A stretch of 64,000 bases of DNA from Oegoconia quadripuncta (lineage: Eukaryota > Arthropoda > Insecta > Lepidoptera > Autostichidae): NCBI GenBank assembly GCA_949316235.1, contig OX438745.1, forward strand, positions 3,663,001 to 3,727,000, written 5' to 3'. Each line of letters begins with the position of its first letter. The first letter of the stretch is position 1. Shown here one piece after another: positions 55,563 to 64,000 of this stretch. The notes below the pieces were generated by a model, which made no database searches, was not told the DNA's origin, and worked only from the letters and a program-made list of their open reading frames with translations. A program made the position numbers and the translations under genes.

Positions 55563-55700
55563 AAAATTTACTTAGGCGGGTTCGATTACTGGCTAGGAGT
55601 ACTGAATTTTCCAAAACCCAATGACGCAATTTTAGTTTTCATCAAAATCAGGCCCGAGACTCTTCCTTCCGCTATTCCTTGTAGTTTCGGATTAGGTCAT
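55563..55700. other. Unassigned sequence
   Basis: Nothing recognised. Confidence 0.25.
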
Positions 55701-55704
55701 ACAA

Positions 55705-55825
55705 ACTTGAAAAATTCACCCTGAATAGGTAGAATAGACACTGGATTAAAACATAGGATATTCTTTATCCCGATAAAGAGTAGTTCCCGCCGGATAAACA
55801 AATTAATCCGCGATAAAGATCGCTA
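55705..55825 (+). mobile_element. Helitron-like element H, internal fragment
   Basis: 'ggtagaatagacactggatt', 'aggatattctttatcccgat' and 'agtagttcccgccggataaa' match the middle of copy 1 at 21214; neither end is present. Confidence 0.55.
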
Positions 55826-55829
55826 GAAG

Positions 55830-56410
55830 AGCTATTTTTTTTTATGCATAACGGGTTGGTCTTTAATATTAAAAAAAAAACTCAAATTATACATAAATGG
55901 TACAGAGATACATTCTGACCAAACTGTATACATACACACAATGCCGCTAAACATAAACGAGTAACTTAAAGCAACTTACGCGCTCCACTCAAGATTCAAA
56001 TACATCTCACTCTGACATGTATACCAGCATAATTTTTTCATTTAGAAGTATCCATCTTACAATGTATAATGATATGTGTGTGCTCTCGTTATGTGATTTT
56101 GTATATGAAGCAAAGATGGCTGAAAACTGTGCAATGAACTCGAGGAGGACTTGCCAGCAGAATGCTGAGTCCATCTCCGATTGCCACAGCTGTTTTGTGC
56201 AAATGAGACAAAAAGCAATATATCCCGAAAATTTAGACAATCCCCGAGAAAGTAAATGATTAAGTCATTCAAATAAATCAAACCAAATGTGTTAAAAGCT
56301 AATAATCTTCGAAATGGTTTACCGATTTTCATGAAATATTGCTAAGAACCTATCCTCAAATTTAATCTTAAATAAAACTCCGGGTAAGTCTACCAGGTAA
56401 GTATAGTCAT
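55830..56410. other. Unassigned sequence
   Basis: A SINE A tail scrap ('tttatgcataacgggttggt') at 55840-55860. ORFs on both strands at 56007-56332 overlap a faint dispersed repeat ('gcagaatgctgagtccatct') also seen near 26120 and 46870 (complement). Confidence 0.3.
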
Positions 56411-56514
56411 ACTATCCCAACTAATATTATAAATGTGAAAGTTTGTGTGTATGTATGTATGTTTATGCATGCATGTATGTAAATCAATTAATATGATATT
56501 ATTATTATATTTAT

Positions 56515-56664
56515 GCATGCACCCTACCTGTTTTTCTACCTATAAATGTCCCATAGCTGTGGGTTGTCTGGAAGATATCGCTTTTAGTGATAAGACCGCC
56601 TAATTGTGTTCTATTGTTATCATCAAAAATTATTGTAAATTATTTTGCGCAATAAAGAGTATTT
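56515..56664 (+). repeat. RTE-like LINE 3' UTR
   Basis: 'gtgggttgtctggaagatat', 'cgcttttagtgataagaccg', then 'gcgcaataaagagtatttgt'. The AATAAA-containing end runs straight into the TATTG repeats, so the array probably grew from this retroelement's tail. Confidence 0.65.
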
Positions 56665-57018
56665 GTATTGTATTGTATTGTATTGTATTGTATGGTATCG
56701 TATGGTATCGTATCGTATCGTATCGTATCGTATCGTATCGTATCGTATCGTATCGTATCGTATCGTAATTTATCGTATCGTATCGTATCGTATCGTATCG
56801 TATCGTATCGTATCGTATCGTATCGTATCGTATCGTATCGTATCGTATCGTATCGTATCGTATCTTATCGTATCGTATCGTATCGTATCGTATCGTATCG
56901 TATCGTATCGTATCGTATCGTATCGTATTGTATTGTATTGTATTGTATGGTATCGTATGGTATCGTATCGTATCGTATCGTATCGTATCGTATCGTATCG
57001 TATTGTATTGTATTGTAT
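56665..57018. repeat. (TATTG/TATCG)n pentanucleotide array
   Basis: About 70 pentamers. TATTG units lie at both edges and again near 56926-56950; TATCG makes up the core. TATTG...TATGG-TATCG-TATGG blocks at 56691 and 56946 are 255 bp (51 units) apart, pointing to an internal duplication. ORFs of 123-158 codons here encode only SYRIV-type repeats. Confidence 0.95.
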
Positions 57019-57149
57019 GTTTGTGATATCTTCACACCTAAACGGCTGGACGGATTTGGTTGGTAGATTAGGACCTAGATTAACATATAGGCTATTTGTT
57101 TTTCTGAACCGATTTATATGAAATATTCCAGTCGCGGGCAACAGCTAGT

Positions 57150-57510
57150 CATCCATAATACACCAAAAAACTTTGTATTAAAGCTAAATATATTCGAAAC
57201 GGCTTAACCGAACAAATAACCTGCCCTTCATTTCGTCTTTAACATGAAATAAAACGCAGTCAATAATGACCACGCATTACAGATACGTCGTTTTCCGTTG
57301 GGGGTTAAATACAGAGGAATGCACGGTCGGTAACTAACTTAGTTTTAAATCTACAACTCCCAAATTCATCCCAATCATTTTGTAAATATTTTAGTTTTAT
57401 ACCGGATGGGTTTTAAAAAAAAATAATCTCTATCTAAAAATCTAATATTAGATAGGTAAGTGAAATTATTTTTTTCTTTTCAAAACTATCATTGAATAAA
57501 ATACAAAAAA
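57150..57510. other. Unassigned sequence
   Basis: 'attcgaaacggcttaaccga' at 57190 recalls a LINE-tail phrase seen at 27145; otherwise nothing. Confidence 0.3.
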
Positions 57511-57514
57511 TACA

Positions 57515-57785
57515 TAAATACATAAATATCTTTGCACATACACACAGCGCCATCTAGTTCCACATTAAGCAACTAGGCTTGTAGGTACTATAGATACCGG
57601 ATGGTTGATAAACTACACAAATACTATTTTTTTGTAAATAAATACACATATAAATGAAAAACATCCATAACTCGGGAACACATGTCTGTATTCATCAAAC
57701 AAACATATGCCCCTAGCGGGATTAGAACCCGCAACCTTTTGGTATAGCAGCAGAATTTCTAAGCCCTACACTAAACAGGTCTCCA
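57515..57785 (-). mobile_element. SINE family C, full length
   Basis: 'cacagcgccatctagttcca', 'gataccggatggttgataaa', 'gcgggattagaacccgcaac' (B-box region with one change) and the head 'ccctacactaaacaggtc' on the complementary strand. Confidence 0.75.
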
Positions 57786-57789
57786 TAAA

Positions 57790-58068
57790 GCTTTAATTGT
57801 GTTATTTGACGGCCGCGTTTGTAGCCTATATCACATAATTACGCCATTAAATTAAATAAAGAAAACTTGGAGAAAATATGCGTTCCAAAAAATTTTGCGT
57901 GATAAGAACCCTTCAAATCCTGCCAGTCGCATATTTCGCATAAAAAAGATTAACTACCTATGCCAATAACTTCTATTTCACTTACCTAATATGCCCTATT
58001 GTTTCCTTACGGTAAAAAATTCATCCGGTATTTGTCAATATAAGTACATTATCTAGATGTCTACACAT
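57790..58068. other. Unassigned sequence
   Basis: Nothing recognised. Confidence 0.25.
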
Positions 58069-58079
58069 TTCTTGCTTTT

Positions 58080-58488
58080 CTTCTTCTTCTTATTTTTGAG
58101 GATGGCAACCAGTCAACCTCACTGTCGAGGGACATTACTGCCAGTTTCGACTGAAAAATTATAATTCTCTTATTTCTTCAGTTTATAAGTCAGTCTTAGA
58201 CAAAACAAGTAATTCGTCGTATACTTGGCGTATACAGAGTCTAGTCACAGTCAAGTCATTCTTCAGTAAAGTGGCAGAATGCTTTACAAAAGATTTTGGC
58301 GGCTTCTTGTTGGGAACCCGAAAGCTCCGTTACGCACTTTAATTTACACTTCGTTTTCACCTGTACACCAACACTAACGTTTGCTGCACAATATTCTGCC
58401 ATTATTAAGCTTCAAAAGTTAGAATGCACATATTATAAGAATATAAAGGAAAATGCAACTTCACTCGCCGAGATCCCGCCAAAAAGCC
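58080..58488 (-). mobile_element. Modular short retroelement M, copy 3 (TSD-flanked)
   Basis: Flanked by the perfect 11-bp direct repeat TTCTTGCTTTT (58069-58079 and 58489-58499). On the minus strand it starts GGCTTTTTGGCGGGATCTCG and shares the body with 17361-17744. Its 3' end has an extra 'aatgtccctcgacagtgagg' segment before 'catcctcaaaaataagaaga'. The MITE site is empty here. Confidence 0.8.
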
Positions 58489-58499
58489 TTCTTGCTTTT

Positions 58500-59105
58500 T
58501 ATATAATAACTACTTAATTAGAGTTTGTAACTAAAGATGTTCTTACCTCTTTGTTTCAGCTTTTCAAGTTTTTTTGGAACATGAAATACACAAAGATAAA
58601 ATGTTTACGGCTATTCCGTTTAAGGATAATGAAAATAAATTAGCTTCTTATGTCGCAAAATTAAAGTAAACTCAGGACAAGTAGAAGACATCTTTATTTC
58701 ACTTTTCCTTTTCCTTGTCCCGCCTTAATTATGCAGGAAGTGGCGTCGGACATTTTATATTCGTGTAAACGATCTGTCATTATTGCCGCCATTTTCCTTA
58801 ATTTTTTAAACAATCTTGCTTTGGTTTTGCGCCATTCAGGCTTGTTTTTTTAGTAGACTAATTACTTTTTAAAAACAAACAAAAAATACCGTGGAGCTTT
58901 TAATCACAATCGTTGAGAGAATTGTGAAGATCGCTGTTTATTTATTTTTTTTGCTAATTGAATAAAGATTGAATAGATTTAAATTTTAAAAACACCGAGT
59001 CGATTACTCCTTTTAATTGAGTACGAATATTTTTAGCGTTTTGCTGACAATTATACGATCATACCGTTAATCTGACTTGATATCCGGGTCACAAAGGGAT
59101 TTCAC
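58500..59105. other. Unassigned AT-rich sequence
   Basis: Nothing recognised. Confidence 0.3.
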
Positions 59106-59109
59106 GGCA

Positions 59110-59245
59110 TCATCATCAGTTTCACAAGTTCCCATTGTTGGAGCACAGTCACATCTCATTGGAAGAGGGTATGGGCTATGATCCACTACGCGGGCTCAGT
59201 GCAGATTGGTCGAATTGTGTGAAACCAGTGGCCCCCTTGACAGTC
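59110..59245 (+). repeat. 'catcatcatcag' LINE/SINE tail fragment
   Basis: 'atcatcatcagtttcacaag', 'gagggtatgggctatgatcc' and 'actacgcgggctcagtgcag' parallel 4800-4915. Confidence 0.5.
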
Positions 59246-59249
59246 AGTG

Positions 59250-59412
59250 TTTTTTTTTAAGCTGCCCTTATATACCACCGACTTAGCTTACTGCCTTCAA
59301 TTAAAAACAAGTGGGACCCCTCTGAAGCAGATTTGTGTCTGATAAGTGGCCATCACAACTGGAACCGACCATTTAAAATGCCCACCGTAATATGAAAACA
59401 CTCATATAAAAG
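59250..59412. repeat. Possible body of a 5S-derived SINE
   Basis: Lies downstream (on the minus strand) of the 5S-like head at 59413-59500, and a T-rich run at 59250-59259 would be the A tail at the element's 3' end. If these belong together the element is about 250 bp. Inference only. Confidence 0.35.
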
Positions 59413-59500
59413 TACCACTAGTGGTCACCCATCCAAGAAGTTACCGTGCCAGGCATTGCTTAACTTCGCTAATCGATAACAGATAGCGATTGCGCCACGA
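59413..59500 (-). repeat. 5S-rRNA-derived head or 5S pseudogene
   Basis: The minus strand reads 'gattagcgaagttaagcaat' , 'gcctggcacggtaacttctt' and 'ggatgggtgaccactagtgg'. This follows, in order and nearly base for base, the internal promoter half of 5S rRNA: box A 'gaagttaagcaac', the intermediate element, and box C 'cttggatgggtgaccgc'. The first third and the 3' end of 5S are absent, so it is not a functional gene. A 5S-headed (SINE3-type) element is the likeliest source. Confidence 0.65.
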
Positions 59501-59504
59501 TTAT

Positions 59505-59655
59505 GCTTCAGTCAGGCTCATTATCTAAGCGTACATCCCATTTATCTAATTGTTAAATAAATTTTTAAACTTGTTAGTAATATTTAAGAGGGTTTACCCC
59601 ACACGGTATTTTATACAAACTTTCAAGTCCAAATATTTCAACCGATGAAACTATG
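59505..59655. other. Unassigned sequence
   Basis: Nothing recognised. Confidence 0.25.
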
Positions 59656-59658
59656 TAT

Positions 59659-59988
59659 ATTTTTTTTTATGCACGACGGGTTCGTACTTGACCTCAATCA
59701 CACCTGATGTTAAGTGAAGATGAGGTCGAAGGTGGAAGCGTACTGACCCGGAAACCCCAACACATTTGCGGGACTGGCTATCTATCACTGACAACCGGAA
59801 CATAACAATGCTATTAACATTGCTGCTTGGCGGCAGATTTAGATAAGATGGTGGTAGCTAGCCAGGCGGACAATTAAAATGCTCTACCACCAACCAAACC
59901 GAGTACTTAAACATGTACCCGCTGGGGATCGCACCCGCGAACTCCGAATCGTAAACCCAATGTTGTTTACATTGAGCCACGGAGGCGG
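59659..59988 (-). mobile_element. SINE family A, full length
   Basis: From 'tttatgcacgacgggttcgt' to 'gtttacattgagccacggag' and 'gcggtt'. All blocks present in order. Confidence 0.85.
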
Positions 59989-59989
59989 T

Positions 59990-60200
59990 TACTATATAAG
60001 CAACATACAGATCTTAAAAGTTAGTATAAAACATTTACAAGCTATCGAATTTAAAATAATCTCATTTCAACATTTATAAGTGTTATATTCACCAGCTACA
60101 ATTTTTTAAAAGTAATATTGTAACACGATTATTGTAATCGTAATAAATAAACAAAAGTAATTGTTTTTTGTGTATGCAATAAAGTGTTAAAAAAAAAAAA
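59990..60200. other. AT-rich, ends in a poly(A)-type tail
   Basis: 'atgcaataaagtgttaaaaa' at 60173-60200 looks like the 3' end of a retroelement of unknown family, directly followed by the next LINE. Confidence 0.35.
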
Positions 60201-60202
60201 AG

Positions 60203-60470
60203 TTGCCGGTTACAGGCAAATTGCAAAGCCTTGAACACCGCCGTAGGGTCGCATGCCTTTCAGTGTTTTACAGGATACATTTCGGTGAGTGTGTGATGGA
60301 ATTGCACGATCTTATTCCACCGTCCCCTTTCCATCTTCCATCTTTCCATCTTCGGACAACCAGGCGCGGGGAGGGTTTCCATCCATATGTTAGGCTACAT
60401 CGTCACATCCATCAGGTGAGATTGTGGTCAAACGCGAAACCAGTTTTTAATAAAAAAAAAAAAGTCTACG
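60203..60470 (+). pseudogene. Non-LTR retrotransposon, RT C-terminal remnant and 3' UTR
   Basis: A 91-codon frame encodes TGKLQSLEHRRRVACLSVFY, RIHFGECVMELHDLIPPSPF, then RTTRRGEGFHPYVRLHRH. The LQSLEHRRRVA-LSVFYRIHFGEC--EL--LIPP-PF-H-RTTRR block is the terminal part of a lepidopteran non-LTR RT. The frame then jumps, through an internal deletion, to the 3' UTR 'atcaggtgagattgtggtca' and a poly(A) run. Open but truncated. Confidence 0.7.
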
Positions 60471-60474
60471 CAAT

Positions 60475-60745
60475 TTGAACGGCGCCTGGGGAATTGGAAA
60501 TAAAATCTCATTTGACGCCAATTTCACTAGCTCTCCTATTAATGACGGCGAGATGATATGGTGGTTACTTACCCTGCCTCCAGACAAAGAGAAAGGGCGT
60601 TGGAACTCCAGAAACCTCTGGAATACTAAAATCCTCGTCACTCCCAGCCACCGGTACCCCACGCTCCCTCCGGCTGATCCCCTATTACGTGTATGCGAGT
60701 TATTTACGAGGAGGGTTAACACTGCCTACTCCGATTTGCGGTGAG
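60475..60745. other. GC-rich island open on both strands
   Basis: Right after the LINE's poly(A). Frames of 89 codons (+, 60475-60744) and 91 codons (-, 60447-60722) overlap; the base composition is unlike the surrounding AT-rich DNA. Plus-strand wording includes SSPINDGEMIWWLLTLPPDK and PSHRYPTLPPADPLLRVCE. I recognise no domain and see no splice sites that convince. Could be an exon, a repeat of coding origin, or transferred DNA. Confidence 0.35.
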
Positions 60746-60749
60746 GTAA

Positions 60750-61100
60750 TAAACAGTATTCGAATTCGCGAAATAGGGACATTAACTAGAAATAGAATAG
60801 TGGTTACACAAATCTTAAATGCAAAGGGTTATTTTGTGTGTTTTTGACCCGACTGTAGTTGTTAGCTACGGGATGTTTGAGGAGCAAGTGGACTGTATAA
60901 ATTGAATGATAGGCAGATCGCAAGCTAATAATAAAATATAATAGTAAAAAGAACCTAAAATAGCACTTCACTGCAAGAGCAGAGACAAAACATCACATGA
61001 CATCTACCGAAACAAAACAATCTTCAAACTTAAAACTAAAGCTGTCAGGTCTGATTGCCAGTACCCAACAGTAGTATTAGATTTCTATCTTATCTTATGT
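60750..61100. other. Unassigned sequence
   Basis: Nothing recognised. Confidence 0.25.
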
Positions 61101-61104
61101 AGTG

Positions 61105-61190
61105 AAAATGGCGTCACCGATTTTGAAGTGCAAGGTGTCGTTCGATAGTCTTGATCTCCAGTGGGTCATGGGATACATTTTATGGTACAA
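61105..61190 (+). repeat. Dispersed repeat R, copy
   Basis: 'gcgtcaccgattttgaagtg', 'caaggtgtcgttcgatagtc' and 'cattttatggtac' match 52245-52385. Confidence 0.5.
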
Positions 61191-61191
61191 A

Positions 61192-61375
61192 TAGATTTTC
61201 ACCCGCGGCTTTGCCCGCGTGGATTAACTTTTTATCCCGCGAGAACTTCGGGATGAAAAATATCCTATTTTTTAATTCAGGGTATGTTCTACCTATATAC
61301 TAAATTTCATCCAAATTCGTTCATCCGTTTCGCAGTGATTGAGCAACAAACATGTTCAAACTTTCACATTTATAA
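61192..61375 (-). mobile_element. Helitron-like element H, copy on the minus strand
   Basis: 'ttcacccgcggctttgcccg', 'gattaactttttatcccgcg', 'ctaaatttcatccaaattcg' and 'ttcatccgtttcgcagtgat' are the complement of copy 1. The terminal CTAG is mutated. Confidence 0.6.
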
Positions 61376-61390
61376 TTTATTTATTTATCT

Positions 61391-61728
61391 GCCTCCGTGG
61401 CGTTCGATTGGATTCGAAACAACATTGGGTTTACGATCCGGAGGTCGCGGGTTCGATCCCCAGCGGGGTACATGTTTAAGTACTCGGTTTGGTTGGTGGT
61501 AGGGCATTTTAAATGATCGCCTGGCTAGCTAGCACCATCTTATCAAAATCTGCCGCCAAGCAGAAATGTTAATAGCATTGTTGTGTTCCGGTTGTCAGGG
61601 ATAAGATAGCCAGTCCCCCAAATGTGTTGGGGTTTCCGGGTCAGTACGCTTCCATCTTCGACCTCATCTTCACTTAACATCAGGTGTGATTGAGGTCAAG
61701 TACCAAAACGTTGTGCATAAAAAAAATT
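61391..61728 (+). mobile_element. SINE family A, full length
   Basis: Head GCCTCCGTGGCGTTCGATTG carries a short foreign patch; B box GGTTCGATCCC and all body blocks to 'cgttgtgcataaaaaaa' are intact. Confidence 0.85.
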
Positions 61729-61784
61729 ATAGTTAGATATCTATCATACCTACATATATAATATGAATTATGTGATCGATTACA

Positions 61785-61990
61785 CACGACCTTTATCCCA
61801 GGTCAGAGATATCCTAGCGTTTGGGTGTTTAATGCTTTAAAACAACACACACGGTTCACCTTTCGAAATATTCAGAAATACACGTAACAGAGGGTGAGCT
61901 CATCGCCGTTAAAAAGTGCAAGTCCATAGATGCTTTTAGATGTAAAGTCCCTTCGTCGCCTTTTACTAACGTGGCGAAACCACTAGCACC
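61785..61990 (+). repeat. Dispersed repeat D, copy
   Basis: 'cgacctttatcccaggtcag', 'agatatcctagcgtttgggt', 'gagctcatcgccgttaaaaa' and 'cccttcgtcgccttttacta' parallel 2815-3075. Confidence 0.5.
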
Positions 61991-62345
61991 CGCGAAATAC
62001 AATTATAGTGTCGGTTTTCGATTTTTAAATATTTAAATAGTTGTGTGTACGATAAAATCCGGAATAAGAGAATTCGTAGAACTGGAACAATGGAGCTTTA
62101 GGGGAGGATTATCTTCGTTAGAGAGATATTGCAATAAGCATGATAAAAATGCTAGAAATAAAAATAAATTGGCATTTCTTTAACTAGACTGTATAAGTCC
62201 GTAATTGATTTAAAGGGTAAATACTCTTTTACAATAACATTCCGGAATATATATATAGAATCGTTGGAAGACCTCAGCAGTACGCTCGAGGACCTCAATC
62301 GAGTTCTCAATAAGTGGACCTTAAGATGAACATGGACAAAACGAA
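61991..62345. other. Unassigned, with a faint retroelement trace
   Basis: 62265-62350 ('cctcagcagtacgctcgagg', 'aaaacgaaaattggct') may encode an old retroelement segment ahead of the SINE; not secure. Confidence 0.3.
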
Positions 62346-62349
62346 AATT

Positions 62350-62662
62350 GGCTAAACAACATTGGGTTTACGTTTCGGAGGTCGCGGATTCAATCCCCAG
62401 CGGGGTACATATTTAATACTCGGTTTGGTTGGTGGTAGCGCATATAAAATGTCCGCCTGGCTAGTTACCACCATCTTATCTAAATCTGCCGCCAACAGCA
62501 ATGTTAATAGCATTATTATGTTCCGGTTGTCAGAGATAAGATAGCCAGTCCCCCAAATATGATGGGGTTTCCGGGTCAGTACGCTACGACATTCGGCCTC
62601 ATCTTCACTTAACATCAGGTGTGATTGAGATCAAGTGCTAACCCGTTGTAGATAAAAAAAAA
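62350..62662 (+). mobile_element. SINE family A, head-truncated
   Basis: Starts at 'aacaacattgggtttacgtt', lacking the first 15-20 bases; B box ('ggattcaatcccc') is mutated; ends 'cccgttgtagataaaaaaaa'. Confidence 0.8.
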
Positions 62663-62794
62663 GAATCAGTGGGCACCACCACACCAATATCAGTTGGGAA
62701 ATCCGTTCTCTAAATTGTAAGCGAGTATTTTCTATTTAGGACAAGAGATCCAACTTACATGAAACTGAAACTGCGCAACGTCTTCTCGTACAAA

Positions 62795-62980
62795 ATACTT
62801 ACAAATACGAATACACTTTATTGCACAACAGAAAAGAAAATACAGTTTCAGAAAAGTGGTAAGAATAGAATGTACAAAGTGGCGACCTTATCACTAAAAG
62901 CGATCTCTTCCAAGCAACCTTTTGGGTATAAGGACAGTACATTTGAAATAGGTAGGTTGTGCGGTATTAAACAGGGATGC
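62795..62980 (-). repeat. RTE-like LINE 3' UTR, longest copy
   Basis: 'acactttattgcacaacaga', 'gtttcagaaaagtggtaaga', 'ttatcactaaaagcgatctc' and 'ttccaagcaaccttttgggt'. On the minus strand it ends 'tgtgcaataaagtgtattcg'. Confidence 0.65.
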
Positions 62981-62984
62981 AGAT

Positions 62985-63305
62985 ACAAACTACGTGAATA
63001 AATTTCATATATTTACATATACATATATATACCTACTTAAAAATAACATCTATAAAATAGCAACAAAATACAAACGTGAATATACAGGTGTACTAAATAA
63101 ATATTTATTGATATATAAAATAATAATAATAAGCGACAACAGGATTGTGCTAAGGTATAGAGAGAAGCTAAGAAGAGAGCACAGATTAAAGCACCTGGAA
63201 ATGCTCCTTTGAAAACTTTGAAAGTAATTAAGTAAGAAATACTACAATGATTGAAGACGAAAATTTTTAATAAATGTGTATTACCAGTGATGATTTCTGG
63301 CACTG
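62985..63305. other. Unassigned AT-rich sequence
   Basis: Nothing recognised. Confidence 0.3.
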
Positions 63306-63309
63306 AAAC

Positions 63310-63512
63310 GTGTTTTTTTTTTATATGAGAGGGTGGCAAACGTGCATGCGGGTCACCTGATGGAAAGCAATCACCGCCGCCCATGGACACCCGCAACACC
63401 AAAAGGGTCACAGATGCGTTGCCGGCCTTTGAGGAAGGTGTAGGCTCATTTCTCGAAGGTTCCAATGTCGTACTCGTTCGGGAATACCGCTGCAGGCAGT
63501 CCGTTCCACATG
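63310..63512 (-). mobile_element. Jockey-like LINE 3' end, copy
   Basis: Complement of the element at 44071: 'tgcgggtcacctgatggaaa', 'cgcccatggacacccgcaac', 'gttgccggcctttgaggaag' and 'ataccgctgcaggcagtccg'. A stop now breaks the frame at the FKKRA position. Confidence 0.75.
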
Positions 63513-63514
63513 GG

Positions 63515-63706
63515 TTGTCACTATGGGCCTCATAAGTAAGCTCAAGGTCACGCAACTAGGTATAGAGAGGGCGATGCTCGGCGTTTCACTATGTGATCCA
63601 ATCAGAAATAAAGAAATCCGTAAGTGAACTAAGGTGACCAACGTAGCCCACGTAGCACGTTGAGGTGGCAGTGGACAGGACACATAGCTCGCTCGCTCAG
63701 GCCGAT
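63515..63706 (+). pseudogene. RTE-like RT C-terminal relic
   Basis: One frame reads [35 protein letters not shown], a stop, TKVTN and, after a shift, a QDT-like end. This is the LT-GL-RKLRVTQRAMERAMLGVSLRDRIRNEEIR-RT-VTD module seen, inverted, at 51543-51840. Confidence 0.7.
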
Positions 63707-63714
63707 GGGGCCAA

Positions 63715-64000
63715 AATCAAAAAAATCAAAATCAAAAATGTTTTATTTCGTAAGTTATAAGAATAACATTTGAAATCGTCATGACATACAGTTATCGCTC
63801 ATTCACTATGCAGTCTCCCCAGAGAAGAACGAGCAAGAAACTCCGGGGTTGCTCTTTTTTTGAAATAATTGTAAAATTTATGATTCGACAAAGAAAAATA
63901 GGAATAAAATATACTGGATATTGCCGAGCGGTTCATGTCCACGCATTCTTATCATCCAGATAGTCACAAATATTATAATAGCCTTTGGCACATAGTTTCC
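63715..64000 (-). repeat. CR1/Daphne-like LINE 3' end, continuing past the window
   Basis: 'aaaatcaaaaatgttttatt', 'gaaatcgtcatgacatacag', 'agagaagaacgagcaagaaa', 'gccgagcggttcatgtccac' and 'atagcctttggcacatagtt' match 51010-51330 closely. Cut by the window edge. Confidence 0.7.

Larger units (their letters stand above)
56415..57148 (+). mobile_element. Helitron-like element carrying a LINE tail and (TATCG)n
   Basis: Starts TC after an A (56414) with 'ccaactaatattataaatgt' and ends CTAG (57145-57148) before a T, after 'gtcgcgggcaacag'. 57020-57140 has 'aacggctggacggatttggt' in the place of the family H 'gaacggattt' phrase. Inside lie an RTE-like 3' UTR (56515-56664) and the pentanucleotide array (56665-57018). 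Confidence 0.6.

Noticed and set aside
56645..57141. Three overlapping ORFs of 123-158 codons
   Set aside because: They are translations of the TATCG pentanucleotide array (SYRIV repeats) and are open in several frames only because the repeat lacks stops.
63037..63555. 172-codon minus-strand ORF, the longest in the window
   Set aside because: It reads the Jockey-like LINE tail in the wrong frame (the true terminal RT frame differs) and continues into unrelated AT-rich sequence.

Overview
This is eukaryotic, insect-like genomic DNA, most probably from a moth or butterfly. It is AT-rich, the few coding exons are split by introns with GT/AG borders, and almost everything else is interspersed repeats: tRNA-headed SINEs, 5'-truncated non-LTR retrotransposons, Helitron-like elements ending CTAG, and MITEs. 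Several repeat consensuses (the 'atgcacaacgggtt / cctgatgttaagtgaagatgag' SINE, and 'catcatcatcagcctgtaaac') are of the type I associate with Lepidoptera. That attribution is from memory, not from a search.

Genes. The left end (1-6401, +) carries the last five visible coding exons of a PGC-1 / Spargel coactivator: an Arg/Ser-rich region, a 12-serine run, an RRM, and the conserved PGC-1 C-terminus, ending in a TGA at 6399-6401. The 5' part lies outside the window. The only other convincing cellular exon is at 50572-50880 (+). It is an internal exon with an eh1 (Groucho-binding) motif, typical of NK-like homeobox factors. No homeodomain exon is visible, so this gene must have very large introns or continue to the right.

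Layout. 1-6.4 kb: Spargel exons, with introns full of repeats (an RTE-like relic in intron 2, a tRNA-SINE in intron 3, a Harbinger-like MITE and a hAT MITE holding a SINE in intron 4). 6.4-16.5 kb: 3' flank and mostly unassigned sequence with a few MITEs. 16.5-30.6 kb: a 23-bp minisatellite, SINEs of three families, two well-bounded Helitron-like copies, a 116-bp tandem array made from a SINE tail, and LINE 3' ends. 30.6-50.5 kb: LINE fragments, MITEs, a 186-194-bp tandem array, and SINEs. 50.5-64 kb: the homeobox-type exon, LINE relics, a roughly 30-bp minisatellite, a Helitron-like element carrying a (TATCG)n array, 5S-rRNA-derived relics, and more SINEs and LINEs.

The most informative observations are structural. 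One short retroelement family has three copies, each flanked by a 10-11-bp target duplication, that share a 5' body but have different 3' ends. A SINE sits at the same site inside two copies of a hAT MITE. Three relics match the 5S rRNA gene. Several nested insertions can be dated relative to one another because an empty paralogue lies in the same window. I see no bacterial features, no CRISPR array, no real tRNA gene and no intact transposase or reverse transcriptase.
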